Shown in pieces: positions 1 through 11,399 of a stretch of DNA of 64,000 nt (position 1 is the stretch's first letter; each line of letters opens with the position of its first letter). Both the position numbers and the translations under genes were made by a program. Origin of the DNA: Limanda limanda (Eukaryota; Chordata; Actinopteri; Pleuronectiformes; Pleuronectidae). The DNA lies in NCBI RefSeq assembly GCF_963576545.1, contig NC_083649.1, positions 9,038,906 to 9,102,905 of the forward strand. The letters run 5' to 3'. The notes beneath the pieces are model-generated. The model was not told the DNA's origin. It made no database searches and saw only the letters and a list, made by a program, of their open reading frames with translations.

Positions 1-313
1 AGATGGACCCTCTCATAGGTCAGTGCACATGCAGACTTTACTGGTGTTATGTTTTTATCTCCTAAACTAAAAGCTGCTGGATGATAAAGGATAATATCTG
101 CAGCATTACCAGCTTCCAGTCAGGATATTATCAAGGACACATTTAGCTGTGAGGAGATAATGAGGGCAGGCAGGTCACCAGCGGGACTGAAATCAATATA
201 TTACATAATTCATCTCAAACGCTGACCTCTGAGTATTGAACTACCTGCAAACGTTCCAGGACATTATTGCCTCCATTTGCCCTCATTAGCGTCTCCGTTC
301 CCCCCCCCCGCAG
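1..313 (+). other. nbea: 3' part of an nbea intron
   Basis: This non-coding stretch precedes the first visible nbea exon. Just before the exon there is a run of C ending in CAG at 311-313, which serves as the splice acceptor. I see no other feature in it. Confidence 0.7.
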
Positions 314-2547
314 CAAACAACTCAGGCGTGAACAAGCGTCAGATCACTGACCTGGTCGACCAGAGCATCCAAATCAACACACACTGTTTTGTGGTTACCG
401 CCGACAACCGCTACATCCTGGTGTGCGGCTTCTGGGACAAGAGCTTCCGGGTTTACTCCACTGAAACTGGTACGTTTTTGTTTTGTTATTGTTGAGTAGC
501 AGTCTTGATTTCAGATTCTGTCAGAGATTAACTTTAGATGTGGATCATGCAGACTTTTATTTGCATTTGTATTTTTATTTCAATTTGATAAACCACAGGA
601 GATTTGGAGAGGTCTTAGAATATCCATTGCTGTGTTTATTAGTCCAGAGATTTAAACCAGTGACCCCCTGTTCACTAACCCTCATCTTGAAGTGCATTTA
701 TATCCCAGAGAATAAAAAAACATGGATTTATAAAGAATGCGTTCACACACAGACTCACCGTCCTCCTCCTTCCTCTCCACAGGAAAACTGACCCAGATCG
801 TTTTTGGCCACTGGGATGTGGTGACGTGCCTGGCGCGGTCAGAGTCCTACATCGGAGGAGACTGCTACATCGTGTCCGGCTCCAGAGACGCCACTCTTCT
901 TCTGTGGTACTGGAGTGGACGACACCACATAATAGGCGACAACCCCAATAACAGTGAGTGGCAGCGTGGTGTGAAAGTTCCAGTTTGCTTGAATATGTTC
1001 CTGCGAAGAGATTACTTAAATAAACAGCTTTAAAGGAGAGAGGCTCTTCTAACCCGAGTTTTGTGGTGATGTGTGTTTTCTCCTTCAGGTGACTATCCTG
1101 CTCCCAGGGCGGTGCTGACGGGACACGACCACGAGGTGGTGTGCGTCTCTGTCTGTGCGGAGCTGGGGTTGGTCATCAGTGGAGCTAAAGGTTTGTGAGT
1201 TTTCATTAATCTGTTTGTGCCAAAGAGAGAAGCACAATTTTACATTTAGATTTAAAGGGCCCCTATTTGTGTCATTTACAGGTGAGTGATTTTGATTTGG
1301 GGGTCACTACAACATATCGGGCATATATATATATATATAAATATATATATACCTATAGTAGGTCATTGCTTTGAATTTTTTTATGCACAAAAAACACACT
1401 AAAGGAAAGGGAAAAACCACAAAAGCATAATAATATAGGCACTTTATAGGTTATTTACAATGATACAAACTGAAGTTTAAACTTCAATAAATCAATGAAT
1501 ATCTCTTATTCTGCTCTGCCAAGACTTGAAAGCCCTTTGCTCAAGACATTTATGGTCGACTACATTAAATAGAAAATCAAGATTCTCTACGCTTTCCCCA
1601 GAGTCTGTTTTCTGAATAGATTGTAAACGCAATTAACCATCACCAAAGATATGTCATTTTAAAGTTGCTCTGGTCTTGCTGCGTCCTCAGAGGGTCCGTG
1701 CCTGGTCCACACCATCACAGGGGACCTGCTGAGGGCCCTGGAGGGTCCCGAGCTGTGTCAGCGGCCTCGCCTCATCTCAGTGTCCAGCGAAGGCCACTGC
1801 ATCATCAACTACGAGAGAGGCCGCTTCTGCAATTTCAGCATAAACGGAAAACTGCTGGCACAAATGGAGGTCAACGACTCCACACGGGTGAGGCTGTCGG
1901 AGTTGATTCGGTTTACGTCAACATGATGTAATATCAGAATAATGCAGCGTGTATGGATAATATTATTCTGTTTATGGTAGTTTCTGGAGCCTGTGAGCCT
2001 CTTTTAACTTCTCTCTCCTCTCGGTCTCGCTCCAGGCCATCCTGCTGAGCAGCGACGGACAGAACCTGGTCACAGGAGGTGATAACGGAGTTGTGGAAGT
2101 GTGGCAGGCGTGCGACTTCAAACAGCTTTACATCTACCCCGGCTGTGATGCCGGCATCCGCGCCATGGACCTCTCACACGACCAGAGGTGAACCAGACCG
2201 GGTGTTGTGTCAGACAGAAGCACATGTAGACAGTTTGTTAGAAGGAAGCCAAATTCAGGGAGGTGTTTTCTAAAAGCTCTGCTGTTGTTGGGGTAATACT
2301 GAATTTACAGAAAGGAGGCGGTTATTTGAATCAAAGCTCAGATTATGTCCCAGGCCCCGGAAACGAATAATAAATAAACAGATTGATTGTGGTACTTTAC
2401 AGAGAATGTCTATGTTTTGTTTTAAATATGTGACTCTCTCTTTGCTCTTCTCTCAGGACCCTAATCACTGGCATGGCGTCCGGCAGCATTGTGGCGTTTA
2501 ACATAGACTTCAACCGCTGGCACTACGAACACCAGAACAGGTACTGA
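314..2547 (+). CDS. nbea: neurobeachin, C-terminal part (WD40 repeats), partial gene
   Basis: Neurobeachin is a very large BEACH-domain scaffold (an A-kinase anchor in mammals) acting in membrane-protein traffic and synapse function. Only the C-terminal WD40 propeller is here; the BEACH domain and everything upstream lie left of the window. Exons read 314-469, 783-953, 1089-1190, 1691-1887, 2036-2187 and 2457-2547, all with GT/AG borders and compatible phases, giving 288 residues and a TGA at 2545-2547. Diagnostic stretches are [58 protein letters not shown] and the C-terminus [12 protein letters not shown]. These fit NBEA better than LRBA from memory of both. Teleosts often have two nbea copies, and I cannot say which this is. 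No frameshift or lost residue is visible. Confidence 0.95.
1260..1690 (+). other. nbea intron with short AT-repeat tract
   Basis: This intron between the third and fourth visible nbea exons holds a short (AT)n tract at about 1326-1351. I see nothing else in it. Confidence 0.5.
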
Positions 2548-4180
2548 GGTCGGCCGGTTCGAGGAGGAGGGAAGGAGAGAAGAACGAGAGATGAATAAAG
2601 GAGGCGATGCTTTCTTCTGTGTTTCTGCGACACGGCGAATCTACAGGCACCGAGAGGAAGAGGAAAGAACAAGTACCGGACCTTAGGCTCTATTCTGTTG
2701 AGAAGCTTGCTGGAAAGAAAACGTCCTCCTGTGCACGCGTGAAAACACACACACGTGTGTAACCACAGACACATAACACCCCCCCCCCTCCCCTTCGAAG
2801 ATACACACCAAAACCTGCTAATAAACTAAACAAGGCTGCAGAATGGGGAGAGAGAGAGCAAGTCAAGCAGACGCTGTAGAGGGCGATCGAACCCGAGCCG
2901 CTCGCAGGACCGGTGCAGTCGCTGCTCCAGGTACGCTTAACGCTTCACAGACTATGAACCTAAGTTTTTCTCTCTCTTTTCTTCTTCTGGCTTTCACATT
3001 TCGTTCTGTCCTTTTCATTTGAGCGGAGGAAGACTCTGAATTCGAGACTCCTTCAATGTGTCCGAGCAGATTAGAAACGTGAACCAGCCCCACCCACTGT
3101 TCCAAAAAGCGGTGCTATTGGCTTGATCTTAAATTCACCCGTGAAAAATGGCCTGTGGGGGGTGGAGGGGGTTTGATTTTTATTTTCTCTTATTGATTTT
3201 TACCAGGTGTTTATTTCATTTTCTAATTTCATTATTCTTTTCTTTTTACCCACAGCAGGGTTAAGTCTGACGTTTCTGTAAATACGACTCTGCTTCCTTC
3301 AGGGTCCACACTTGTTCTTTCACTACACAAACTGCGCTTATCACCTTTAATTTATTAATGACTTGCTGTATGTAACATATTGTGTAATAATTATTATAAT
3401 GTTGACAAGACTGATGGTAATGACGACAGTGTCAAGGATGGTGATTGTTTTGCCGGAGATAGAAACGATGAAGCGGTCTTTCTTGCCAGTGCCACCGCGG
3501 CTGACGCCCACGAGACCGACATGATTTCCTTTGTATATTTGGTGATTGTTTTGTCAAATATGTACATATAGTCTCGGTTCAGGCTCGGCGGGAGACCTAA
3601 TCAGCTGAATAAGACTGAAGCCGCAACGGAAACCTTCACTTACCCACATTTGTTGATTATTTAAAAAAAAGAAAAAAAATAAGAGAATCAAATCAATGTA
3701 AAAGTTTGTTTTGTATTTGCACTTTGCACCAATCACATATCATTATTTATTAGCTTGGTTCTTTCTGGTCGGCTGCCATTTTGTTTAGGTCCATTTTTAT
3801 TTTTTTTCCCCTGCGGGATTATTTGTGCATTGATGTTTGTATTTAAAACGTTGAGCTCATGTGTGGTTATTAAGTTTTACAACCTCACAGTTGTAAGCAA
3901 TATCATGATTCTGTAGCTGATAGAGGCTGGGGGGGGGGGGGGTGACGTGTGGGACGAACTGTATGTGTGAAGCCATCTTGATCAAATGCGCACATGCACA
4001 TACTCTATCGACAGGTTCAACTTACGTATCCAAAAAAAAAGGTTAAATATTTTTGGATCTATGAAACCCTAAAAACTATTGTATTCATGTTTTATTGCAA
4101 AGATGTAAAATATGACATGTGTGAGTTGAAAAAAAAAAATGATGATAAGAAAAATAAAATATGCAAAGAATTTGAGGACT
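2548..4180 (+). other. nbea: probable nbea 3' untranslated region
   Basis: No coding potential is seen after the nbea stop. AATAAA hexamers occur near 2593, at about 2820 and at 4153-4158. The last is followed by a T/G-rich stretch and is my preferred cleavage region (about 4180), since mammalian NBEA also has a long 3'UTR. A short poly(G) run lies near 3931-3942. The extent is inferred, not seen directly. Confidence 0.45.
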
Positions 4181-5245
4181 TGACTTGTCATTGGTCACAT
4201 TTTACTGATTAAGGACGTCTGAAACAAACCACCTCTGTTTTCTGATTGTTTTCAAACTTCTGTGACAAAGATGAATGAACCTTTCTTCCAATGATTTCAT
4301 CGGAATGTGAAGAGTATTTTTTAACCTTGTCAAAAAAAACAATATCTCACAGTATTTCTTTTTAAAATAATGTATTTTGAGCAGGAACAAACCATCACTG
4401 TTAAGCCTGGACTACACACATGGCTGACAGCTGCATGGAGCTCTCATGCTCCAGTCACTATGGAGACTGCGATCAGATGCCACATGAGCTGACAGGCAGG
4501 AGAGGGTAATCCGTTCCGCTGGTCGACCTGTCTTCCAGGAGCTGAATTTAATCTTGTAGTGTCTGACACTTTTGACCCGGTCTGTCTGCAGCTGCAGTCG
4601 GAGGCTGAGTCCCCGTCAATACTCGACAACCTTCATTTCTCTCTCACCTTCCCCGTGTCTCCTGCTCCTTTGTGCAACATCTTCTCAACCAAACCTGGGG
4701 AATCATGAACCGATGTGGCATGTACACGCTTCTCAAGATATCTTTCCTTTCGCTTGGTACAAGTAAGATGAGTTACAGCATCTCTTATGGAGGCAAAATC
4801 ATGCATGTCTGTACAAAGTGGTATTTTAATGCTGATTATTGCAGTGGAGTCGACTGACACTATGAGACAAGCTGTACAAAGATCCACTTAATTTGGTTTC
4901 GTAAATATGACAGGGAAAGCACAGGAAATGACTTTTACAAAAAAATGGATTAGGAAAGATAATAGTTCCTCTTTTTTCCTGCAGAGGGAAGGCAATTTTC
5001 AGCTTTGTCTCACCGTCCGTGAAATAAAGCTCAGTCACGCTCACGCCTTGTGACTCACTGAACCTTCAGGTGGAGAGAATATGCATGGATGGAAAGTAAA
5101 GCCATGCATGCATGGAGTAAAGTTTGTGTTCCTGTGTCACAGAGAAGAGTGAGGAGCTAGATCTTCATGTGTGTGCATGCTTGCATGTCTGAGCACACAT
5201 GCACACGGACATACACGTCCATACGTCTCCCCATATCTCCCTCCC
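4181..5245. other. convergent intergenic region between nbea and sertm1
   Basis: The two genes point toward each other here, so the right part is probably sertm1 3'UTR read on the minus strand. A possible minus-strand ATTAAA signal lies at 4825-4830. I find no convincing coding sequence; the short open frames have no recognisable content. Confidence 0.4.
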
Positions 5246-5587
5246 TCAGGTGGACAGTGAGGAGATGGTGGACCTCTGGGACGAGATGCTACAGATCTCC
5301 ATGTTGGTGAAGGAGCTCCCCCCTTCGCTGCTGCAGTCGGGCACCGAGGAGGAGGAGGAGATGATGTTCTTCAGCCTGTGGAGGGAGATGATGAGCAGCG
5401 TGAGCAGGAACACCAGCAGGCCGAGGAAGAGCCACACGTAGACGTACACGTTGCCCGGACGACCCGGGGACGAGGCGGCGGCCGAGGTGGAGACAGAGGT
5501 CGGAGAGAAACGCAGGAAGGTCCCGTCGTCTATTGGAGAGACTCCAGTGTCATTGTGGTCCACCAGTGGGACGTCCATCCCAGACAT
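5246..5587 (-). CDS. sertm1: serine-rich and transmembrane domain-containing protein 1
   Basis: This is a complete 113-residue open frame on the minus strand (human SERTM1 is about 107). An acidic/serine-rich N-terminal part containing DGTFLRFSPTSVSTS is followed by one hydrophobic segment at about residues 47-69 (VYVYVWLFLGLLVFLLTLLI). Then comes a basic HRLKNIISSSSS stretch and the strongly conserved tail SSFTN-EICSISSQRST. The tail and the RLKNIISSSSS motif make the assignment firm. The role of the family is poorly known; a single-pass membrane protein is the only safe statement. The start ATG (5585-5587) lies five bases after a splice acceptor, so the whole coding region sits in one downstream exon. 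A second ATG follows three codons later. Confidence 0.93.
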   Translation of the reverse strand: MSGMDVPLVDHNDTGVSPIDDGTFLRFSPTSVSTSAAASSPGRPGNVYVYVWLFLGLLVFLLTLLIISLHRLKNIISSSSSVPDCSSEGGSSFTNMEICSISSQRSTISSLST

Positions 5588-5612
5588 CCTGGCTGAAAGA
5601 ACAAAATAATAT
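5588..5612 (-). other. sertm1: sertm1 5'UTR remnant and splice acceptor
   Basis: Read on the minus strand, a T-rich tract ending TTCTTTCAG is followed by CCAGG and then the ATG. The coding exon therefore has an upstream non-coding exon. I could not place that exon with confidence; the gene-poor region to the right has several possible donors. Confidence 0.7.
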
Positions 5613-6180
5613 TGTTAAACACAGGGAACTTATAGGAGAGGTTTTCTTTTGTATGTTTCCAGGGATTTAGCTTCTCCCTCCAGTTCACTTCAGCAGGGCG
5701 GCCCCTTGCTGACACAGGAGCTTTTAACTACGACCTTCAAACGGCCTTGGCTGAGAGGCAGGATGAGGAAGGATGAGGGACACACAGAGCACTTTGCCAT
5801 TCTGATTTAATACCAGCGATGTACTACAAGGGGCCAAGATTCAGAAATCAAATAATAATTGCAAATACTAATAATTTCCTCTAAAGCCCTCTTCAAGCAC
5901 CGGATGGAAGGTTCAGGAAAATTGGCAAGAAGCTGGTTGACTTAAAAATACTGAACTGTTATTGAACACAAATCTTTTATTTCCTCGCCCTAAATTGTAA
6001 AAACGTTCCCATCTGTCATTCAGCAGTAAAATAAATATATGAAATGACTAAGAAATAAAGCAGAGGAGATTATACTTTCATTTACCATATTTTGAATAGT
6101 TTTGTCCTTATAATTCTTCATCTTGTTTATTCTGTTATGTGGCTGGTACCTTGTTTCCCAGTTTTATATCAATAAAATAC
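5613..6180. other. sertm1 intron/upstream DNA
   Basis: I see no gene. The end of the stretch (TATCAATAAAATAC directly before the ATCT array) resembles a retroposon 3' end with an AATAAA signal that seeded the following microsatellite. Confidence 0.35.
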
Positions 6181-6448
<268 letters not shown>

Positions 6449-6719
6449 CAAAGATATTTGCTGTAGAGAAAAATCACGCAATATGTTAGATTATGTAGTA
6501 ATTGATTTAATCTGTATGAAATAATCTTCATCAAATAATATCAATAAATGTTCCTTAAGGTATTTATTTATGCATAAAAAAATAAAGATTATTGAATGTT
6601 ATTGGTTCAGAATTATCCATTGATCACTGAGTTTAATGCATACAAATGAATTTCTGATTATAAAAGATCCAATGGAATAGTTGTGGTCATCCAAAAGGAT
6701 TTTTCCATGGCTCTAGTTT

Positions 6720-7020
6720 ACTTGTAAAGTCGTGGAGTTTGTTTGATTGAGGGCTCGACACTTGACCGTCCTGTATGAGCAGTGACAGCAGGGGGAGCAC
6801 TTGTCTCATCGACTGCCCGCCAGGCCTTTGGCGCCTGGAGCTGGGTCTGCTCATAAGAGAGCTTCCTTATCTGATGAAATTAAACTCCTCATAATCAGCT
6901 TCCACAAAGACGGCTGAGAGCCAACCCCTCCTCCGCCGCACGCTAATACTGCTAATAATGCTCCAGTGCAAATGACTGCAGAACCCAGATAGGAGCTCAT
7001 GAGTCTGAGTGTTGAGGACG
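6720..7020. promoter_or_regulatory. candidate non-coding regulatory block
   Basis: This repeat-free stretch has balanced composition and clustered TAAT-type homeodomain cores (for example near 6879-6896 and 6943-6960). It lies in the divergent gene-poor space upstream of sertm1. Its appearance is like vertebrate conserved non-coding elements, but conservation cannot be seen from one sequence. Confidence 0.2.
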
Positions 7021-7026
7021 AGAGAA

Positions 7027-7061
<35 letters not shown>

Positions 7062-7101
7062 GAGGAGAGGGAGAGAGAGAGAGGAGGAGAGAGAGAGAGA
7101 G
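7027..7101. repeat. (GT)n followed by interrupted (GA)n
   Basis: A short GT run is followed by several GAGA blocks broken by GGAGG. This is simple sequence. Confidence 0.9.
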
Positions 7102-7217
7102 TCTCCTCTGTTATTTAGGTTAGGGGCCTCGTGTCTTCACTTGATCTATGACAGCGGAGACAGACACTTCAAAGGCACGAATAATTGACCATAACCATGA
7201 ATGAAAGCAAGAGGTCA

Positions 7218-7219
7218 CA

Positions 7220-7304
<85 letters not shown>

Positions 7305-7320
7305 AAACACACATTCACAC
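7218..7320. repeat. (AC)n microsatellite
   Basis: A nearly perfect AC dinucleotide array ends in a few AAAC interruptions. Confidence 0.97.
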
Positions 7321-7469
7321 TTCTCTCCTATCTGCCAGCTTCTTCATCTCCACTTCATGGTTATTCATTTCACAAAGCACATGTGTGCCTGGCCACACGT
7401 TATGTTCATACAGGACTCGAGTAAACAGAGACGGCCCAACGCCCCCTTTTAAATCCAATCAAGCTGCAG

Positions 7470-7900
7470 CAGATTTCACACACTCCTAAATATCAGTCCC
7501 ACGAAACATGTGCCTGATTTGTTTTATCAAGATCCACGAGTTGTTCCCTGGGAAAATTCCAAGTTGTTTTTATGTGATCTTGCAATCAAACAAACGCACA
7601 AACCAATCAACAAACTAGAATGGCACCTAGTGGAGCTCGTACCTCTGCCAGGTCCCAACAGTCTCCTTTGGTTCAGTGTGCACCAAATTTCACTCACTCA
7701 TAAATATCAGTCCTCAAAATACATTTGTTTCACCAAGATCCATGAAAATCTGTAAAAATGAAAAATAAAACTTGAAAGAAATTCCACGGCTGCATCCTTC
7801 CACCTAGATTGATTGTAAAATGTCATGTGTAATCTTACTATAATACTAATAATTACTAAGAAAATAACCTACAAACCAATGGACAGGCGTGAAAACATCC
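7470..7900 (+). repeat. dispersed repeat family, two adjacent degraded copies
   Basis: Two related units follow each other. AAATATCAGTCC occurs near 7490 and again near 7706, each followed by a TCAAGATCCA(C/T)GA or ACCAAGATCCATGA motif. The right end (near 7860-7900) reads AACCTACAAACC...GGACAGGCGTGAAAACAT, matching the ends of the copies at 11.1, 20.6, 20.9 and 60.4 kb. No coding capacity or clear terminal repeats are seen, so the class is not assigned. Confidence 0.6.
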
Positions 7901-9174
7901 TTAATAACTGCATTTCGGGAACTCAAGGATTAACCAGAATATTTATTGTACGAGGAACAGGGAGATACAGAGTGAATTTAAAATTTAAAAAACATTAAAA
8001 CCATTTTAAACGACGCACATTTCTCGGTTTTATGGCACTGACATAGTGTTTGTGTGTCTGTCCTCTCACAGAGATGACGTCACATTGGATAATAACCTAT
8101 TTTTCCTTTATATTGGACGTATAAATGAGTAATGTTTTTGCAGCAGTTCCTCCTGTGAACAGTCAGATTGGGTAGAAACCATAGACTGTGTATGAAGAGG
8201 GAGAAACACTATGTAAAACACTGCAGGAGGTGAAGGGACAAAGAAACCTGCAGGTGTCCTCAAGTGGTTCTTCTTATGTGGCTCGTTATCCACGTCATCA
8301 GTGACCTCAGCTGCAGCAGCGGAAGTGACCCATCGGCTTCAAGGTAAGGCAGCTTCAAAACATTTAGCGGTAAAGAGTTTTAACTGAGTCAAATCTGAAC
8401 AGAAATACATGACACACACATTTTTTATTTCACCGTGACTTATATGGTCCGATGATGAGGAAGTGTGCAAATAAAACCTCCATCACCCGCTTGGAAAGTG
8501 AAGAGGAAACACGCATCTTCTAATTCCAGAACCTGAGTGAGAATAATCAGTATTTTTGATGGTATATAGCAAATAGGAAGAGCTAATAGGTAATTCGGTG
8601 TAGTTAATTATTCAAAACATGAAGAACTGAAAGGCAAAAAGAATGGGAATCAAAGGTTTTGAATGACCTGTTATTGTAAAACATGATATTTCATAATAAA
8701 GGGAAATATTATTTTCTTTAAAGTTACTTTTCACCTATTAATGATTAATTCAAGATAATATTTATTAAGAGCAATTTGTGAGCGATACAACAACAAGCAG
8801 CCTATTTAGTCTTTTGTGAGATATATGAGCATATTGAGGGTTATTCTCTACAAGTATACTTCATATTATGTTCAAAAACCAAACTCTGATATTTCTTCAT
8901 ATGTTCATACCTGACATACATCGCAAATTGAATTTATTGTGGTCCTAAAAAGTCTTTAATTGAACGTATTTAAACCTGCACCAGCCCTGTAACAGTTGTG
9001 TTTGTGTTGCACCAGTGTTTCATTCCGAGTCTGTAACACAAGTCAGAGCTGCGCCAAAAGATTGTCTTAATCTGCCATTGTGTAAAATGGCTTTTGAAGT
9101 TTAAGCCAGCCGCTCTTGTCCCCTAACTCGTTTTCTTCATCCCCATTTATTCCCTCTCTTTTATTCTCTTTTTC
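7901..9174. other. intergenic DNA without recognised features
   Basis: AT-rich intergenic sequence. No gene, RNA or clear element was found on either strand. Confidence 0.4.
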
Positions 9175-9276
9175 CCTCCTCCTCCTCCTCCTCCATCTCC
9201 TCCTCCTCCTCCTCCTCCTCCTCCTCCTCCTCCTCCTCCTCCTCCTCCTCCTCCTCCTCCTCCTCCTCCTCCTCCC
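9175..9276. repeat. (CCT)n trinucleotide array
   Basis: About 100 bp of CCT/AGG with one CCAT interruption near 9192. On one strand it is purine-rich. The poly-Arg, poly-Leu and poly-Gly frames through it are artefacts. Confidence 0.97.
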
Positions 9277-9849
9277 TGTTTGTCTGGATGGTGCAGTAGA
9301 CAAGATCTTTGCTCTCTGTTTAATTTGCAGCCTTCAGGGAGATCCACAGCGGTGAGCAGCGATGAAGAAGAGTCGCACTCTTCTTCTGTGGTGGCATGCT
9401 CTCTTCCCCCAACTGGGTTTTCCTTATCAAATACTCCCATGATGCTCCTCGCAGACCAATGAAAAGCCCCCTTGTCTCTTTCTCTCCTGCCTTTTTTCCA
9501 AATGGATGTATTGATACTGAATGGCGCCCTTATCCCCCCCCTCATCAAATTTCCTCCCTGAAATGTTTTAATGATCTTGATTTTGCTATTTTAACAACAA
9601 TTTCTATGAGAGTTTAAACGCAAATATTAAAAAAAGGTCTATCTTTCAATTTGAATGGGAAAATCAATCTAAATTTTACTTTTGTAAGCTCATAATGTGC
9701 CAGTCATGTCAGAATATGTCTGTTAACGTGACACCCAGCCCCCCCACCTCCTCACATGCTCTACTCCTCCACCTCCATCTGCCTCCGCTCCTCCGTCCCC
9801 CCCGTCTTACACCCACCGGCCTCCTCTTGTCTCTCCCTCATCTTTTTCT

Positions 9850-10060
9850 GCTGCGTGCAGGTTGCTGACGGTAATGATTTGTTGTTTTGAAATCTGTGAT
9901 GAGGCTCGTTCATTGTGCACAGAAGTGGCTGATAATTGTGCTTAATGATGCTTTTTGTATCCAGGCAACGTGGTGCATTCAGTTATTTTTCAAGCTAATC
10001 TCCTTTGAGAGGCCAGGCCACGCCGTCCTGCTGAGGCTGTAGAGGTCAGATACACACACA
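9850..10060. promoter_or_regulatory. candidate non-coding regulatory block
   Basis: A repeat-free block with TAATGATTTG, TAATTGTGCTTAATGATG and CTAATCTCC cores, followed by a GC-richer segment. It resembles a conserved non-coding element in texture only. Confidence 0.18.
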
Positions 10061-11084
10061 CGCACGTACACACTCGCCTACGTATAATGAACACCAGTTA
10101 TTTTCTCTAGGACTACCTGCCAGGGTATTAGAGAGAACACCACGAGCAAATTGAGATAATGATGCATATTTATTGAGGAAAATTATATAAATGGCTTGAC
10201 TTTTGTGACCGAATATTTTATTCTTGTGTCTTTAAAGGTCATTCATCTTCTGCTTTCTGAGTTTCATGCCAAGCAACACGACCACATTCACACTCTCTGG
10301 AGAACGATCCAATAAAAGAATATAAACATTTATTTAAATTATCTATTATCGATTCTTAAAATCCTGACATTGATCTTTGCATCTACAACGTTTCTCAATA
10401 AAAATCTGCACTTAATGTTAGTGGTTCTTTGGTGGAGATTTACATGGTGCACAAACTGAGTTTTAAAAATGTATATAAAATACGATAGCTGCCCATATGA
10501 GTTACCTTAACATGACAGTCTTGTAAAATGTGACTGCGAATTGTCCGACTATTTGAAATCTTGCTGAAATTTACTCCTCATGAAGAGATAACGTCTCTAG
10601 CTGTGAGGCGCTGCAGGTGGAGTGACCAGTGAGTGGACTGATAACACTGTCTAACCTGCAGCTATCAACACAAACTCCAGATTACTCAGTGGGCGGACTG
10701 TCTGTCCTGCCTCTGCTCAAAGTGGTCATTACACTGTACTTCAAACTGTCATTACTGCTACTGACTGTCCATGTGTAGCAATTACTTTTAAAAATAGGCA
10801 CAATGATAATACCCTTAGAAGTGGTCCTGGTTTCTTATTATTCTTGCTCAATGCATGCACATGATAAATCTAAAAATATAGATTTATCATTTTTTAGTCA
10901 ATTTGCATCTACAAAGAGTGAATGTGTTTTCACTTTAGCCTTAAATGTGCATACTTTTGTATTCAAGGAAACAGCACTGTTGCCTACATGGTGATTGTAA
11001 TAGATAAAGCCTGAGAACCACATAACCAACATTCGTATTTATTTGATATAACCACATCATTGAACCTCTAACAACCAAATTTCA
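10061..11084. other. intergenic DNA without recognised features
   Basis: AT-rich sequence. I see no gene or element. Confidence 0.4.
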
Positions 11085-11365
11085 CATCAGTCTCAAGAAT
11101 TCAATTCCAAAAATTATTCCCTGAGAAATCGGGGAAAATGTAAAAAAACAACAACCCTATCTTGCTGTTCCTGGATCTGCTGCTTGATTTGAATCTTCAC
11201 TAAACCTCAATGGGTTCTCCCCTGATCCCTACCGCTTCCTTCCACTAAGTTTTGTGGTAAACCACCCAGTAGTTTATGTGTAATCTTGTTCACAAACAAA
11301 CTATAAGTACTTAATAACTAAAGAAAGGACAGATGTGAAAACATAACCACCTTTGCAGAGGTATC
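11085..11365 (+). repeat. dispersed repeat family copy
   Basis: This copy contains ATTATTCCCTGAGAAAT, GATTTGAATCTTCACTAAA, AAGTTTTGTGG, GTGTAATCTTGTTCACAAAC and the end motif GTGAAAACATAACCACCTT...GCAGAGGT. It is the most complete forward copy in the window and is related to those at 7.5, 20.6, 20.9 and 60.4 kb. Confidence 0.6.
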
Positions 11366-11399
11366 CAGTCAAAATACATTACAGTTTACATTCAGACAT

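Noticed and set aside
5199..5596. Plus-strand frames overlapping sertm1
   Set aside because: They are antisense shadows; the minus strand carries the recognised sertm1 protein.
7120..7452. Frames of THTHTH or CVCVCV (also at 13.9, 14.1 and 14.8 kb)
   Set aside because: They arise from AC/GT arrays.
9067..9548. Poly-Arg, poly-Leu and poly-Gly frames
   Set aside because: They arise from the CCT array on both strands.
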